Of a stretch of DNA of 47,668 nt, positions 6,677 to 14,634 are shown one piece after another. The notes beneath the pieces were generated by a model. That model was not told where the DNA came from. It was given only the letters and a program-made list of their open reading frames with translations, and made no database searches. How positions within the stretch are numbered: the first letter of the stretch is position 1; each line of letters opens with the position of its first letter. Location: positions 1-47,668 of IMG/VR virus record IMGVR_UViG_3300037157_000019; one strand, written 5' to 3'. The stretch is from a virus. A program made the position numbers and the translations under genes.

Positions 6677-8795
6677 TAGGAATCTCCTTCTTTTCGTGAT
6701 TTGGTAACGCCCATACCCATTTCTTCTCTCCATCAAGTGTACTCTCTGTTGATTTAACTTTCAAGTCAGACTTAACCTGCTTGACTAGGGTTTCTCCAAA
6801 CCCCAAACCCGTGGCCGTGTCTTGCATGAATTTGGCAGGTTGAGGCCCTTTTTCAAGGGCGGTGACCATCCACGTAAGGCACTTATCTGACTTCGTTATC
6901 TTCGTAGGTTTATCGCCAGGCATTAAATCCGTCATTGAGATGGACGAAGAGAGACCCCACTTAATCTTTCCAATCTCTGTTTCTTTTCCGTTAATAAAAA
7001 TCATCTCTCCGACAGTTTCATAAGAGAGACTCAACCCCGCATTGGCGAGATTAGATTTCATCGGAGTCATATACCGTAATCCTTCTTCGTCCTTCGATTC
7101 CATAAAACGCCATGCGGAGCGTATACACCCAACAACTGCCATCGCACCCCCTGCTGAAGCAATAGCCTCAACATCGGTCCGTTTATTCGGATGGGTGACT
7201 ATGATGATCGCGGCATTGAACTCGCGTGCGAGATCTCCGAGGGGTGTCAAAGCTGAACGGACGTCTTGCTCTTTGTTGCCATTCAGTTTGCCAAGATGAT
7301 TCAACAGCGGGTCTATGATGACCAGTTTAAGATTTGGGTTATCTACAAAAGCATTACGCAAAGCAGGTAAGTCTGTGTCAAGAGAAAATTGCTTTACACC
7401 ATCAACCCCCGTAGTGGTTTCTACGATGCCCACTCTAGCCAAGTCCGCTTTCGCCGCCATCAGTCGGGGGACGAGGGTATCAGAGGCAGCATCTTCTGAT
7501 GAAAAAACCAAGACATCCATAACAGGATAATTATTGGAACAATCAGGGAAGGGTGATGCTGTCGTCACCCGTGCCGCAACATCCATCGTAATAAGGCCCT
7601 TACCAATTCCGGGATGTCCGAGAAAAAGCGTTAATTTTCCAAGGGCGATTCGATTCTCCCAGAGCCACGTAATAATCTCGGGCTTGATCTCGCTCGCCTT
7701 CTGAACGTTTAGTTTCATAGAGGCGGATGCACCGGGCGAGGTCACTTCCACATTCGTATGAAAGAAAAATTTCTTTCCCGTTTGTTCTTGAAGCAGTTTA
7801 TGGTAGTCAGAGAAATGCTTATCGCAACAATCCGCTGACGAATGAAAACATTTAAATCCTGGAGTTCCGTCAGCGGTAAGAAAAATCGCGTACGCATGCT
7901 CAGGATTAAAAGGACACGAGTCTACGTGCCACATCAACCCGCCACCTGTTTGCTGTTGGGCTTCGCTATAGTTCAATCCATAGAACTCTAAAAAAGCTAC
8001 CATCTTATCGGTCGTTACTGGGGGTAATGCAGTCTGGATTTGGCTCTTATTTTTCTTGATAATAATACCCGCGGGCACGAGGGTGGTCAATAGTTCAAGC
8101 GAAACGGGGATGATCTCTTCGGGCACTCGACGAAGTGCAGAACGTCGATGCGGCCTGTCGGGCGTTGCTTCTCCTTTACAAGCCAGAGTACCGTACGCTT
8201 TAGTAATCCGATTCGGATCATGGACGGCGGTGTCAATCTTTACCTTGTCGTCAGAGAATTTCTTGTCGAGATGTTTTAGGACAGATCGAACTGCGGCATC
8301 GACTTCCGCCGTATTAGGGAGATCCAACTTGTAGAGTGCGTGATACCCGTTGCCCGAATCTGCCGTAACAGGCGAGGGGAATCCCCTACTGGCCAAGTGG
8401 TTCACCACCTTCTGAAGAGTTTCCAAGGCATAAAGTTTTTCTTCATCCGTGGAAGATATCCCTGATGGCCGTACAGGGTCGGCATCGATTAACATCCAAT
8501 CTCTTCGAACTATATCTTGACCGCTTGTAGTGGCTTTTGCAGGGGCCAGTTTATTGGAACAGCGAGCGAGAAGTGCGGGATTACAACTGTTGAGCGTATA
8601 ATAAATGGCAGGGTGCTTCCCGTCCTGCTCGGATATTGCTTGAGCGGCTTTCTCAAGGTCGTCGAACCAACCACTGAGGGTGGCTTTTGAATTCGAATGT
8701 TTCGGAATGCGAACTTCGATCACCTTCGGGTTTGGATGCAATATCATCGCGGCCACAACCCCGCTAGGTGCCAGAACGGTCGAAGTATTTGCCAT
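6666..8795 (-). CDS. Primase-helicase (AEP-like primase + RepA-type AAA helicase)
   Basis: The 709 aa protein joins a primase-like N-terminus to a hexameric-type helicase. The N-terminal part has RRDWMLIDADPVRP (D-x-D near residues 104-106), DSGNGYHALYKL (about 146-157) and DTAVHDPNRITKAYG (about 188-202), consistent with archaeo-eukaryotic primase motifs. A Cys/His segment (CPFNPEH near 294, FKCFHSSADCC near 314) may bind zinc. The ATPase has Walker A GHPGIGKG (393-400), Walker B LVIIDP (D495) and a sensor-like VTHPNKR, as in RepA/AAA_25 helicases. The C-terminal 90 residues look like a winged helix. The start is placed at 8795 because GAGAGGAGAAAT precedes it; the longer in-frame start at 8831 would begin inside the repeat array. 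Confidence 0.9.
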   Translation of the reverse strand: MANTSTVLAPSGVVAAMILHPNPKVIEVRIPKHSNSKATLSGWFDDLEKAAQAISEQDGKHPAIYYTLNSCNPALLARCSNKLAPAKATTSGQDIVRRDWMLIDADPVRPSGISSTDEEKLYALETLQKVVNHLASRGFPSPVTADSGNGYHALYKLDLPNTAEVDAAVRSVLKHLDKKFSDDKVKIDTAVHDPNRITKAYGTLACKGEATPDRPHRRSALRRVPEEIIPVSLELLTTLVPAGIIIKKNKSQIQTALPPVTTDKMVAFLEFYGLNYSEAQQQTGGGLMWHVDSCPFNPEHAYAIFLTADGTPGFKCFHSSADCCDKHFSDYHKLLQEQTGKKFFFHTNVEVTSPGASASMKLNVQKASEIKPEIITWLWENRIALGKLTLFLGHPGIGKGLITMDVAARVTTASPFPDCSNNYPVMDVLVFSSEDAASDTLVPRLMAAKADLARVGIVETTTGVDGVKQFSLDTDLPALRNAFVDNPNLKLVIIDPLLNHLGKLNGNKEQDVRSALTPLGDLAREFNAAIIIVTHPNKRTDVEAIASAGGAMAVVGCIRSAWRFMESKDEEGLRYMTPMKSNLANAGLSLSYETVGEMIFINGKETEIGKIKWGLSSSISMTDLMPGDKPTKITKSDKCLTWMVTALEKGPQPAKFMQDTATGLGFGETLVKQVKSDLKVKSTESTLDGEKKWVWALPNHEKKEIPNVE

Positions 8796-8812
8796 ATTTC
8801 TCCTCTCACTTC

Positions 8813-9053
8813 CACAGGGGTCGTTTTTCAAAAGCTCAGCTATATGGAGCGACCCCTGTCAAAAACGACTCCTGTCAAAAAGTGTCACTTGACCACAGGG
8901 GTCGTTTTCGTCCGTAAGAGCGACCCCTGTATCTAAATACTATATATTACTTATATATAGAGGACAGGAGTCGCTTTATGACTAGAACAAGGGACCTCTT
9001 TAAAAAAGCGACCCCTGTCCTTCTTAGTGCACCCCCCAGGGGTCGTTTTTAAA
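8813..9053. repeat. Eight-copy ACAGGRGTCGYTTTT array; candidate replication origin or operator
   Basis: Eight copies of a 12-15 bp element lie in this 240 bp gene-free stretch. Plus orientation: 8814-8828, 8893-8908, 8963-8977 and 9037-9050. Minus orientation: 8849-8860, 8861-8876, 8920-8930 and 9003-9019. Several neighbours face each other, making inverted pairs with CGACCCCTGT arms. Two copies carry GAGTC or GACTC in place of GGGTC/GACCC. A strongly AT-rich core (8931-8960, with TATATATTACTTATATATA) lies in the middle. The array sits between the ssDNA-binding gene's terminator and the primase-helicase gene. Iterons flanking an AT-rich segment fit an origin; operator sites controlling the replication operon are the main alternative. 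Confidence 0.75.
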
Positions 9054-9061
9054 TACGGACG

Positions 9062-9097
9062 AAAAAACGAAGATGGGGCCGCTGGCACGACCCCACC
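9062..9097 (-). terminator. Rho-independent terminator after the ssDNA-binding gene
   Basis: On the minus strand GGTGGGGTC pairs with GGCCCCATC (two G-U pairs) around an 8 nt loop, followed by TTCGTTTTTTCG. It ends the leftward ssDNA-binding transcript just before the repeat array, so the primase-helicase operon needs its own promoter or read-through. Confidence 0.75.
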
Positions 9098-9118
9098 TTT
9101 TACATCTACAAACAGGGA

Positions 9119-9514
9119 CTAGACCTGTTCGACGCCACGCTTCACGGGCACGAAGCTCATGATGTTGGCATACACATTACCATCCTCAGACGTGTTGTGC
9201 TGCACGACGACCTGGGCCTTCAGTCCGATCAGATCATCCAGATCGAACTCATCGCCTGAGGTGACCTTCAAAGCGACGAGCATCAGACCTAACTTGGACT
9301 TCCGCGTGATCTTCTTGCTCACCACGTAACGAAGGTCGACGTCCGATCCGTCCTTCGCTGACTGGTCGAGACAGGTGAAGAAGATTGCGGCCATGTCCTT
9401 CGTTCCGTACAACTTGGTCTCGACGAGGCCCACGTCATCGATGCGGCTGATGACGACGTTGTGCAGTCCCTCGTCGGCGAGTTCGTACTTTGGCTTTTTC
9501 ACGATGATTCCCAT
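9119..9514 (-). CDS. Putative ssDNA-binding / OB-fold replication protein
   Basis: The 131 aa protein is strand-rich. It starts MGIIVKKPKYELADEGLHNV, has a central KKITRKSKLGLMLVALKV, and ends with FDLDDLIGLKAQVVVQHNTS then DGNVYANIMSFVPVKRG. The L-x-x-L-I-G-x-x-x-x-V-x-V-x-H-N followed by D-G-x-x-Y-x-N-I is the pattern seen in phage single-stranded-DNA-binding and DUF669-like OB-fold proteins. The start at 9514 follows AAGGAGTCAAT. It has its own strong promoter (9616-9588) and terminator, which fits a protein needed in large amounts during replication. The assignment rests on the strand pattern and context, not on catalytic residues. Confidence 0.6.
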   Translation of the reverse strand: MGIIVKKPKYELADEGLHNVVISRIDDVGLVETKLYGTKDMAAIFFTCLDQSAKDGSDVDLRYVVSKKITRKSKLGLMLVALKVTSGDEFDLDDLIGLKAQVVVQHNTSEDGNVYANIMSFVPVKRGVEQV

Positions 9515-9587
9515 ATTGACTCCTTCTGCCCGTAGGCTGTGGTTCTTTGGGTGGTACTATGAGGCGAAGTTCTACCTCCACTTCTCA

Positions 9588-9616
9588 ATACTAGCATGTC
9601 CACAGGATGAAGTCAA
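9588..9616 (-). promoter_or_regulatory. sigma70-type extended -10 promoter (leftward)
   Basis: TTGACT at 9616-9611, a 17 nt spacer ending in TGC, and TAGTAT at 9593-9588 on the minus strand. The predicted start is near 9581, about 65 nt before the ssDNA-binding gene. It forms a divergent pair with the rightward promoter 15 bp away. Confidence 0.75.
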
Positions 9617-9629
9617 GTGAAAATAACTC

Positions 9630-9658
9630 TTGCCTTTCGGCGCAACCCGTGATACATT
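9630..9658 (+). promoter_or_regulatory. sigma70-type promoter (rightward)
   Basis: TTGCCT at 9630-9635, a 17 nt spacer ending in TGA, and TACATT at 9653-9658. The start is predicted near 9665, ten bases before the ATG of the first rightward gene. The weaker -35 is offset by an extended -10. Confidence 0.55.
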
Positions 9659-9674
9659 CTTAATAGGGGGATAC

Positions 9675-9839
9675 ATGGCCATACTTTACATATGCGACAG
9701 GTGCAAGTCTCGCCAGGCCTTCATGAGCCGAGTGGACATGTCAACGCTGTATATCGGTCGTAATTACGCTGACCTGTGCTGTGAGTGTCGTTCTGAGTTG
9801 TCTCAACTCGTAACCAAGTTTCTCCAAGAGAGGAAGTGA
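9675..9839 (+). CDS. Small zinc-ribbon protein (54 aa)
   Basis: MAILYICDRCKSRQAFMSRV starts at 9675 after AGGGGGATAC. Cys pairs CDRC (residues 7-10) and CCEC (about 37-40) make a zinc ribbon; the linker has a strand-rich YIGRNYADL. This looks like a DksA/TraR-like or generic phage zinc-finger protein, but no family is certain. It is the first gene of the rightward operon next to the divergent promoters, a position often used by early regulators. Confidence 0.7.
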   Translation: MAILYICDRCKSRQAFMSRVDMSTLYIGRNYADLCCECRSELSQLVTKFLQERK

Positions 9840-9841
9840 TC

Positions 9842-10039
9842 ATGTCATTCAACATCGGCACCAAGGTCTACTCGCAGTTCTGCGGCGGCGGGGTGGTCAT
9901 TTCGGATATCATCCAAGAGGAACCTGGCGCACCGAAACGCCAGATGGTCAATTTCGAAAACGGGCTCATCGGCCTACGGGCCTACGAGATCCACAAGTTG
10001 GACAGGATTGGGGAAGACGACGATGGCTCGCAAGCGTAG
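9842..10039 (+). CDS. Small hypothetical beta-rich protein (65 aa)
   Basis: The ATG at 9842 has AGAGG eight bases upstream; a GTG two codons earlier is too close to the ribosome site. MSFNIGTKVYSQFCGGGVVI continues into PKRQMVNFENGLIGLRAYEIHKLDRIGEDDDGSQA. The G-x-x-V-x-x-x-x-x-G-G-V-x-I pattern followed by V-x-F-E-N-G suggests a small SH3/KOW-like beta barrel. That would fit a protein binding RNA polymerase or nucleic acid, which is only an inference. Confidence 0.6.
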   Translation: MSFNIGTKVYSQFCGGGVVISDIIQEEPGAPKRQMVNFENGLIGLRAYEIHKLDRIGEDDDGSQA

Positions 10040-10229
10040 GGCACTACGGGCCCTCGACTACCAGCGGGCTGAATATTGGAATCGACTATTGGTCCAGGAG
10101 GGTCTCAGTATGAGACAGGGAGAGCATCCGCATCTCGTATACACGGGCGGAGCACAGGATATCGAGGCCCTGGACGGGGCACTTTATACAGATGACGGGC
10201 GAATTAAGCCTAAGCCGCAGGCGGAGTAG
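10023..10229 (+). CDS. Small hypothetical protein (68 aa)
   Basis: MARKRRALRALDYQRAEYWN starts at 10023 after GGGGAAG, overlapping the previous gene by 17 nt. The N-terminus is a very basic helix; the C-terminus (EALDGALYTDDGRIKPKPQAE) is acidic and Pro-rich. No family is recognised. The basic helix may bind nucleic acid. Confidence 0.55.
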   Translation: MARKRRALRALDYQRAEYWNRLLVQEGLSMRQGEHPHLVYTGGAQDIEALDGALYTDDGRIKPKPQAE

Positions 10230-10234
10230 TGACT

Positions 10235-10590
10235 ATTTTTGTTAGTGATTCTTGTTGATTATAAAGGGGTTACAGGGATTCACGACCCGAAAAAACCCCC
10301 AAGACAGGCATTTTCTTCAAGAGAGCGAAGAAGACTGACAAGTTTAGGCTCGGCGAGAGCCACCCTAATGAGGTATACGCCACGACACATACGGGCGACT
10401 CAATTAAAGAAATCTCGCCACCCTTTAGTCTGAGATGGTGGGCTAGATAAGCTCTTGACCTCGCTGGTGAGCGTTAAGACGCATTCTACCTGCTTCAGAA
10501 CGCCAGCAAAGTTTGATCTACACGACAAACGGATAGGTTCCTCCCCCTCGAAAGAGGGAAAGCGCAGTGAACCTGCCGCCTATCCGACTA
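10235..10590 (+). other. Gene-free, hairpin-rich stretch; candidate structured RNA
   Basis: No open frame with a ribosome site fits this stretch. It holds nested inverted repeats. CGGATAGG (about 10527) pairs with CCTATCCG (about 10578) and encloses AGGTTC/GAACCT and a CCCTC-GAAA-GAGGG hairpin with a GNRA loop. Just upstream GTTTG/CAAAC (10509-10530) and GCTGG-CGTT/AACG-CCAGC (10463-10507) also pair. A TATAAA box lies at 10260-10265. These stacked helices suggest a noncoding RNA or a long regulatory leader for the sugar cassette. It matches no riboswitch I know. Confidence 0.45.
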
Positions 10591-10593
10591 CCA

Positions 10594-10625
10594 GAACCCA
10601 CCCAGTTGCCAGACTTGGTGGGTTC
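10594..10625 (+). terminator. Hairpin, probable terminator
   Basis: Perfect 9 bp inverted repeat GAACCCACC / GGTGGGTTC around a 14 nt loop, followed by ATTATCTTT. It separates the hairpin-rich stretch from the small membrane protein gene. The T-run is short, so it may be leaky. Confidence 0.5.
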
Positions 10626-10642
10626 ATTATCTTTGGAGCCTT

Positions 10643-10777
10643 ATGCATGACGATCCCCAAGGCGAGCGCGTAGCGGGCTGGTACCACGTCGGCTTCACCG
10701 CCGCATACGTCATCGCTGCGATATGGCATCTCAAGGGGGCGCTAGAACATTGGAGGAGAAATGGGCGTAAACATTGA
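10643..10777 (+). CDS. Small membrane protein (44 aa)
   Basis: MHDDPQGERVAGWYHVGFTA continues as AYVIAAIWHLKGALEHWRRNGRKH. The ATG at 10643 has GGAG six bases upstream. One hydrophobic segment (about residues 16-30) is flanked by an acidic N-terminus and a basic C-terminus, so it probably spans the membrane once with its C-terminus inside. It overlaps the next gene by 17 nt, and the ribosome site of that gene lies inside it. It may anchor or regulate the glycan enzymes encoded downstream; this is inferred from position only. Confidence 0.55.
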   Translation: MHDDPQGERVAGWYHVGFTAAYVIAAIWHLKGALEHWRRNGRKH

Positions 10778-11456
10778 TCGTCGACTCCCCGGACGGCCAG
10801 TCATATTGTTAGTAAGTTGCGCCCCGTATCGCACCAACGGATTCGACCAAGTGGTTCGAGATACCTGGCTCAAAAGATGGGGCCATCTTGTCGATTGTAG
10901 GTTTGTTCTAGGTCGTGGTTGTACCGACCCGAAGCCCGATGAAGTTATCGTTGACGCAGATGACGGATACCAACACACAGCCGAGAAACAACAAGCCGTC
11001 GTCCGATGGGCGCTTGACGAGGGATATACCCATCTTCATATAGCCTGCTCAGACACATACACCCCTGTTCCTCGCCTGATGACTTCTGGATACGCGGAAC
11101 ACGAGGCGGTTGGCTGTGTCGTGTTTAATTGGAACGGCGAGGGTTGGCTTGGCGGTGGATGCGGGTATTGGCTGGGTCCCAAGGCATCGAGATTCATAGC
11201 GGACAACGCTCCCGAGTCCTGGGCGGCGGATTGCGCGACGGGGCATGCGATGCGTAAAGCGGGCATCCCGATGACGCACGACACGAGATATTGGACAGAC
11301 AACGGCGGCGGGGGAGCATTCCCTTACTGGGAAAAAGATATTTGGCAGAAGGATGGAGGGTACGTCTCGGTCCACATGTCCTCACGAGATAGGGGTGGTT
11401 ACGACCCTAAGTGGATGGAAGAGTGCCACGCAAGTTATCTGGGAGGGGCGAAATGA
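10761..11456 (+). CDS. GT31-like glycosyltransferase
   Basis: The 231 aa protein resembles the beta-1,3-galactosyltransferase (GT31-like) fold. It has an opening strand (PVILLVSCAPYRTNGFDQ) with the family-typical R-x-T-W (VRDTWLKRW) and a D-D-x-Y-x-H/N-x-x-x-K segment (DADDGYQHTAEKQQAVVRW). A degenerate metal-site motif follows (LHIACSDTYTPV where D-x-D is usual), then the acceptor-site block GWLGGGCGYWLGPKA and a C-terminal E/D-D motif (SWAADCATGHAMRKAGI). The start is at 10761 after GGAGGAGAA. It is homologous to both halves of the tandem protein encoded at 15470-17053. Sugar donor and acceptor are unknown. Confidence 0.75.
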   Translation: MGVNIDRRLPGRPVILLVSCAPYRTNGFDQVVRDTWLKRWGHLVDCRFVLGRGCTDPKPDEVIVDADDGYQHTAEKQQAVVRWALDEGYTHLHIACSDTYTPVPRLMTSGYAEHEAVGCVVFNWNGEGWLGGGCGYWLGPKASRFIADNAPESWAADCATGHAMRKAGIPMTHDTRYWTDNGGGGAFPYWEKDIWQKDGGYVSVHMSSRDRGGYDPKWMEECHASYLGGAK

Positions 11457-12608
11457 TTTGTCGAAGTTGCCGCGGCACGTCTATAACTCATCGAATCCTT
11501 TCTCTGAGAAGCATGCCGCTAGTCAACAGACTGCTGGACGGCCAGTACGACACCTGCGAGAGTCATTCGCTGGAAGTCATGTACTGTGACCATTGCTCTC
11601 TCGGTCAACTCCGAGACATCGTGCCTCCGATGGAGATGTTCAGCGAGTATTCTTTCTACTCTTCTGTCATGACTCCTATTGTGGAGCGTGCACAGGAATT
11701 AGTTACTCGACTTATCAAAGAGTGCTGGCCACTCCATGTAATGGAAGTCGGTAGCAATGACGGATATCTCCTCCAATTCTACCATCAAAAAGGTATCTCC
11801 GTGTTAGGCGTAGACGTTGCACGCGGACCCGCGAACACGGCGGCGCTCAAGGGTGTACCTACGGTTCAAGAGTTATTCTCGCTGGCATTGGCAAAGACGT
11901 TGCCTAAGGCGGATATCATCCACGCCAATAACGTCCTCGCGCATTGTCCCGACGTCAATGATGTTGTCGCGGGCTTCGCTGAGGTTCTGACGCAAGAGGG
12001 CACCGTTATCGTTGAAGTTCCTTACTTAGGCGACCTCGTAACCCAGGCAACGTTCGTTCACGGTCTACCACGAGCACATTTTCTATTTCTCTAAGAAGTC
12101 GCTAGTCATGCTGTTCCAGCGTCATGGGTTGAAGATTACCAAGATAGAGTCCTTGCCTGACGTTCTCGGCGGCTCTCTTCGTATCTTCGCGGGCAAGACA
12201 GGCCGCACGGTCCCGGGGATTGACACCAACTTGGAACAGGTCTCCGCTCTCCAGACTCGTACCGATGAATACGCCAAAGATCTTAAAGGCGCTCTGGTCC
12301 GGCTCAAGAACGCAGGCCGCAGTGTGTGGGGATTTGGCGCGGCGGCGAAGGCTACAGTCTTCTTGAACTATGCAGGTATTGACCAGGAACTCATCGAGGC
12401 CGTGGCCGATGACACGCCAGTCAAGCAGTACAAGTTCATCCCTGGCACAGGGATTCCGATTCGGAGCACCCAGGACTGGATCAAGAGTCAACCACAGCAT
12501 ACGTGCATCTTCACATGGAACTACGCGAACTACATCGCCCACAAGTATGCGCTGACGTACAAGGGAAATTTCTTCACCTCACGGATGCCAGGACTCATCG
12601 TATTATGA
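11453..12608 (+). pseudogene. SAM-dependent C-methyltransferase, frameshifted
   Basis: Two frames make up one Methyltransf_13/23/14-type sugar C-methyltransferase. The first (11453-12094) has a Cys-rich N-terminal zinc part (CRSCRGT, MYCDHCSLGQL), the SAM site VMEVGSNDGYLL and HANNVLAHCPDVNDVV. It ends at EVPYLGDLVTQATF and then runs to a stop. Reading one base later from about 12070 restores YHEHIFYFSKKSLVMLFQ and continues to 12608 with the C-terminal domain (GGSLRIF, VWGFGAAAKATVFLNYAGI). The break is one extra base in TTCGTTCACGGTC near 12050-12070. The family normally is one chain of about 400 residues, so this is a frameshift, a sequencing error or, less likely, a recoding site. ATGA overlaps link it to both neighbours. 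Confidence 0.8.
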
Positions 12609-13699
12609 ACTGCGACGTTCTCATCGTAGGCGCAGGTTTCGCGGGACTGGTCATGGCGGAACGTTTGAGCAGTGTCGGAAAGAAATGTATCATCGTCGAG
12701 AAGCGAGCGCACGTTGGCGGAAACGCCCATGACGAGTATAACACTGACGGGGTGCTGGTTCATCCATACGGCGGTCACCTCTTTAGTACGAACTCGGACA
12801 GAGTGTTCAACTACCTCTCCCGATTCACCGAGTGGATCCCTGCGATCTACACCGCGAAGAGTTACACCCAGGGAAAACTTTGGAGTTTCCCTATCAATCT
12901 CCAGACTTATGAACAACTCATAGGTCACCCGAGCACGACTGAAGACATGGAGAAGTACCTCGCTGAACGGCGAGTGCCTATCGCGCATCCTCAGAACTCC
13001 GAGGAAGCTATCATCTCTCAGGTCGGCTGGGAACTATATGACATGTTCTACCGTGGATATGTCGAAAAGATGTGGGCGTGCTCCGCGAGAGATCTTGACC
13101 CTTCCGTCTGTCTGCGGATTCCGATCCGTATCACCCGAGACGACCGACGACTCGATGGGAAGTACACTTGCATGCCGAAGTATGGGTATGACGCGATGTT
13201 CCAACGACTCCTGGCGGCATCACCGCTGGTCGAAGTTTTGACAGGCGTGTCGTACGAACAGTTTCAGGGATCTATCAAGCACCTAGTCTATACGGGGTGC
13301 ATCGACCGTTTCTTCAACTACGAGTACGGCGTGTTGCCCTACCGCTCAATGCGGTTCGAGCACCAGACGTATGAACAGGATTTCTTTCAACCCACGGTCC
13401 AGGTCAATTATCCGAACGATTTCGATTTCACTCGTATCATCGAGATCAAGCATGTAACGGGACAGCAGTGTCCGAACACGACAATCGTGAGAGAATTTCC
13501 TGAAGCATTCACGCTCGGGAAAGAACCTTTCTACCCTGTCCTGTCTCCTGAATCGACGGCGACCTATGCGAAGTACAAGGTCCGAGCCGATGCGATTCCA
13601 GACATGACGTTCGTCGGGCGACTGGCGACGTTTAAGTATTTGCAGATGGATCAGGTAGTTGGAATGGCCCTGCGAGCAGCAGACAAATTGGGGGGATGA
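12605..13699 (+). CDS. glf: UDP-galactopyranose mutase
   Basis: The 364 aa flavoenzyme converts UDP-galactopyranose to UDP-galactofuranose. It begins MNCDVLIVGAGFAGLVMAER, the Rossmann FAD site (G-x-G-x-x-G). Typical blocks follow: VEKRAHVGGNAHDEYN, HPYGGHLFSTNSDRVFNYL, RGYVEKMWACSARDLDPSVC, then FNYEYGVLPYRSMRFEHQTY and the C-terminal VGRLATFKYLQMDQVVGMAL. Length matches the family. The start at 12605 overlaps the methyltransferase stop as ATGA. With the epimerase and glycosyltransferases around it, it implies that a galactofuranose-containing glycan is built or altered during infection. Confidence 0.95.
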   Translation: MNCDVLIVGAGFAGLVMAERLSSVGKKCIIVEKRAHVGGNAHDEYNTDGVLVHPYGGHLFSTNSDRVFNYLSRFTEWIPAIYTAKSYTQGKLWSFPINLQTYEQLIGHPSTTEDMEKYLAERRVPIAHPQNSEEAIISQVGWELYDMFYRGYVEKMWACSARDLDPSVCLRIPIRITRDDRRLDGKYTCMPKYGYDAMFQRLLAASPLVEVLTGVSYEQFQGSIKHLVYTGCIDRFFNYEYGVLPYRSMRFEHQTYEQDFFQPTVQVNYPNDFDFTRIIEIKHVTGQQCPNTTIVREFPEAFTLGKEPFYPVLSPESTATYAKYKVRADAIPDMTFVGRLATFKYLQMDQVVGMALRAADKLGG

Positions 13700-14634
13700 T
13701 GAAGACGCTGATAACTGGAGGTAGCGGCTTCGTAGGAAAAAGATTATGTACGGCTCTCCTGGGTCAAGGGCACGAGGTACGTTGCCTTAGTCGGGGAGTA
13801 ATACCCGTCCACGAAGATGTGGAGTGGATACAAGGTGACTTCTCCGACGCGGAGTTGGTTAGCAGCGCCGTTCGGGGTGTGGATGTGATTTACCATCTTA
13901 TATCTACGACGCTTCCATCATCCTCCAACAGAGACGTGAAGTTCGATCTGGTATCAAACGTATTGCCGACTCTACACATGTTGCAATCGGCCAGACTCAA
14001 CGGGGTTAAGCGAGTGATCTACACATCTTCTGGCGGCGCGGTATACGGAGCGCCCAAACGTTGCCCAATACGGGAAGAGGATAGTACAGACCCCATATGC
14101 GCCTACGGCGTTCACAAACTGACCGTAGAGAAATACTTGGGTTTGTTCTATCACGCCTGGGGACTAGATTATCGGATCCTGAGAATCTCGAATGCTTATG
14201 GCACGGGCCACACGGTAGGAAAGAACTACGGAGCGGTCTCGCAGTTTATCCACAACGCGACGAATCATAGGCCCATAGAAATCTGGGGAGACGGGACGAC
14301 CGTACGAGACTACGTTCACGTAGACGACGTCGTCAAGGCCCTTGTCCTAGCGTTACGGCACGCAGGCCCCTCCAGGACGTTAAACATCGGAACCGGGAAA
14401 GGTCATACCCTGCTAGACCTGGTTTCTATCATTGAAGAAGTTCTAGGTGAGAGGGTAGAAGTTTCGTTCTCGGAAGCACGAACGGTCGATGTCGCAAACA
14501 ACGTGCTCGACATCACCAAGGCAGTCGATGAGTTGGGTTGGTGCCCGACTAGGAACCTTGAAGAGAACATACAGGAAATGGTAAGGGGGAGCCATGAAGA
14601 ACGATCTCGTAGTGTCGTGTTGCCGAGGATTTGA
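13696..14634 (+). CDS. NAD-dependent epimerase/dehydratase (extended SDR)
   Basis: The 312 aa protein has the NAD site MMKTLITGGSGFVGKRL (G-x-x-G-x-x-G), IQGDFSD and a D-V-I-Y-H-L-I-S strand, then YTSSGGAVYGAPK. The catalytic YGVHK (Y-x-x-x-K) follows, with RILRISNAYGTGHTVGK and GDGTTVRDYVHVDDVVKAL for the nucleotide-sugar part. This pattern fits a UDP-glucose 4-epimerase or a related UDP-sugar epimerase. In this setting it most likely supplies UDP-galactose to the mutase encoded upstream. The start overlaps the mutase stop; its end overlaps the next gene by 41 nt. The exact substrate cannot be read from sequence. Confidence 0.9.
   Translation: MMKTLITGGSGFVGKRLCTALLGQGHEVRCLSRGVIPVHEDVEWIQGDFSDAELVSSAVRGVDVIYHLISTTLPSSSNRDVKFDLVSNVLPTLHMLQSARLNGVKRVIYTSSGGAVYGAPKRCPIREEDSTDPICAYGVHKLTVEKYLGLFYHAWGLDYRILRISNAYGTGHTVGKNYGAVSQFIHNATNHRPIEIWGDGTTVRDYVHVDDVVKALVLALRHAGPSRTLNIGTGKGHTLLDLVSIIEEVLGERVEVSFSEARTVDVANNVLDITKAVDELGWCPTRNLEENIQEMVRGSHEERSRSVVLPRI

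Noticed and set aside
8979-9053. 24-codon frame (MTRTRDLFKK...) in the repeat array
   Set aside because: Its codons are mostly the repeats themselves, and the apparent ribosome site GGAG is part of a repeat copy.
8813-9053. CRISPR array
   Set aside because: Repeats are short, occur in both orientations and have uneven spacing; no cas genes are present.
10239-10673. Two rightward frames of 64 and 72 codons in the hairpin-rich stretch
   Set aside because: Neither has a ribosome site, composition is unlike phage proteins here, and they run through the stem-loops and terminator.
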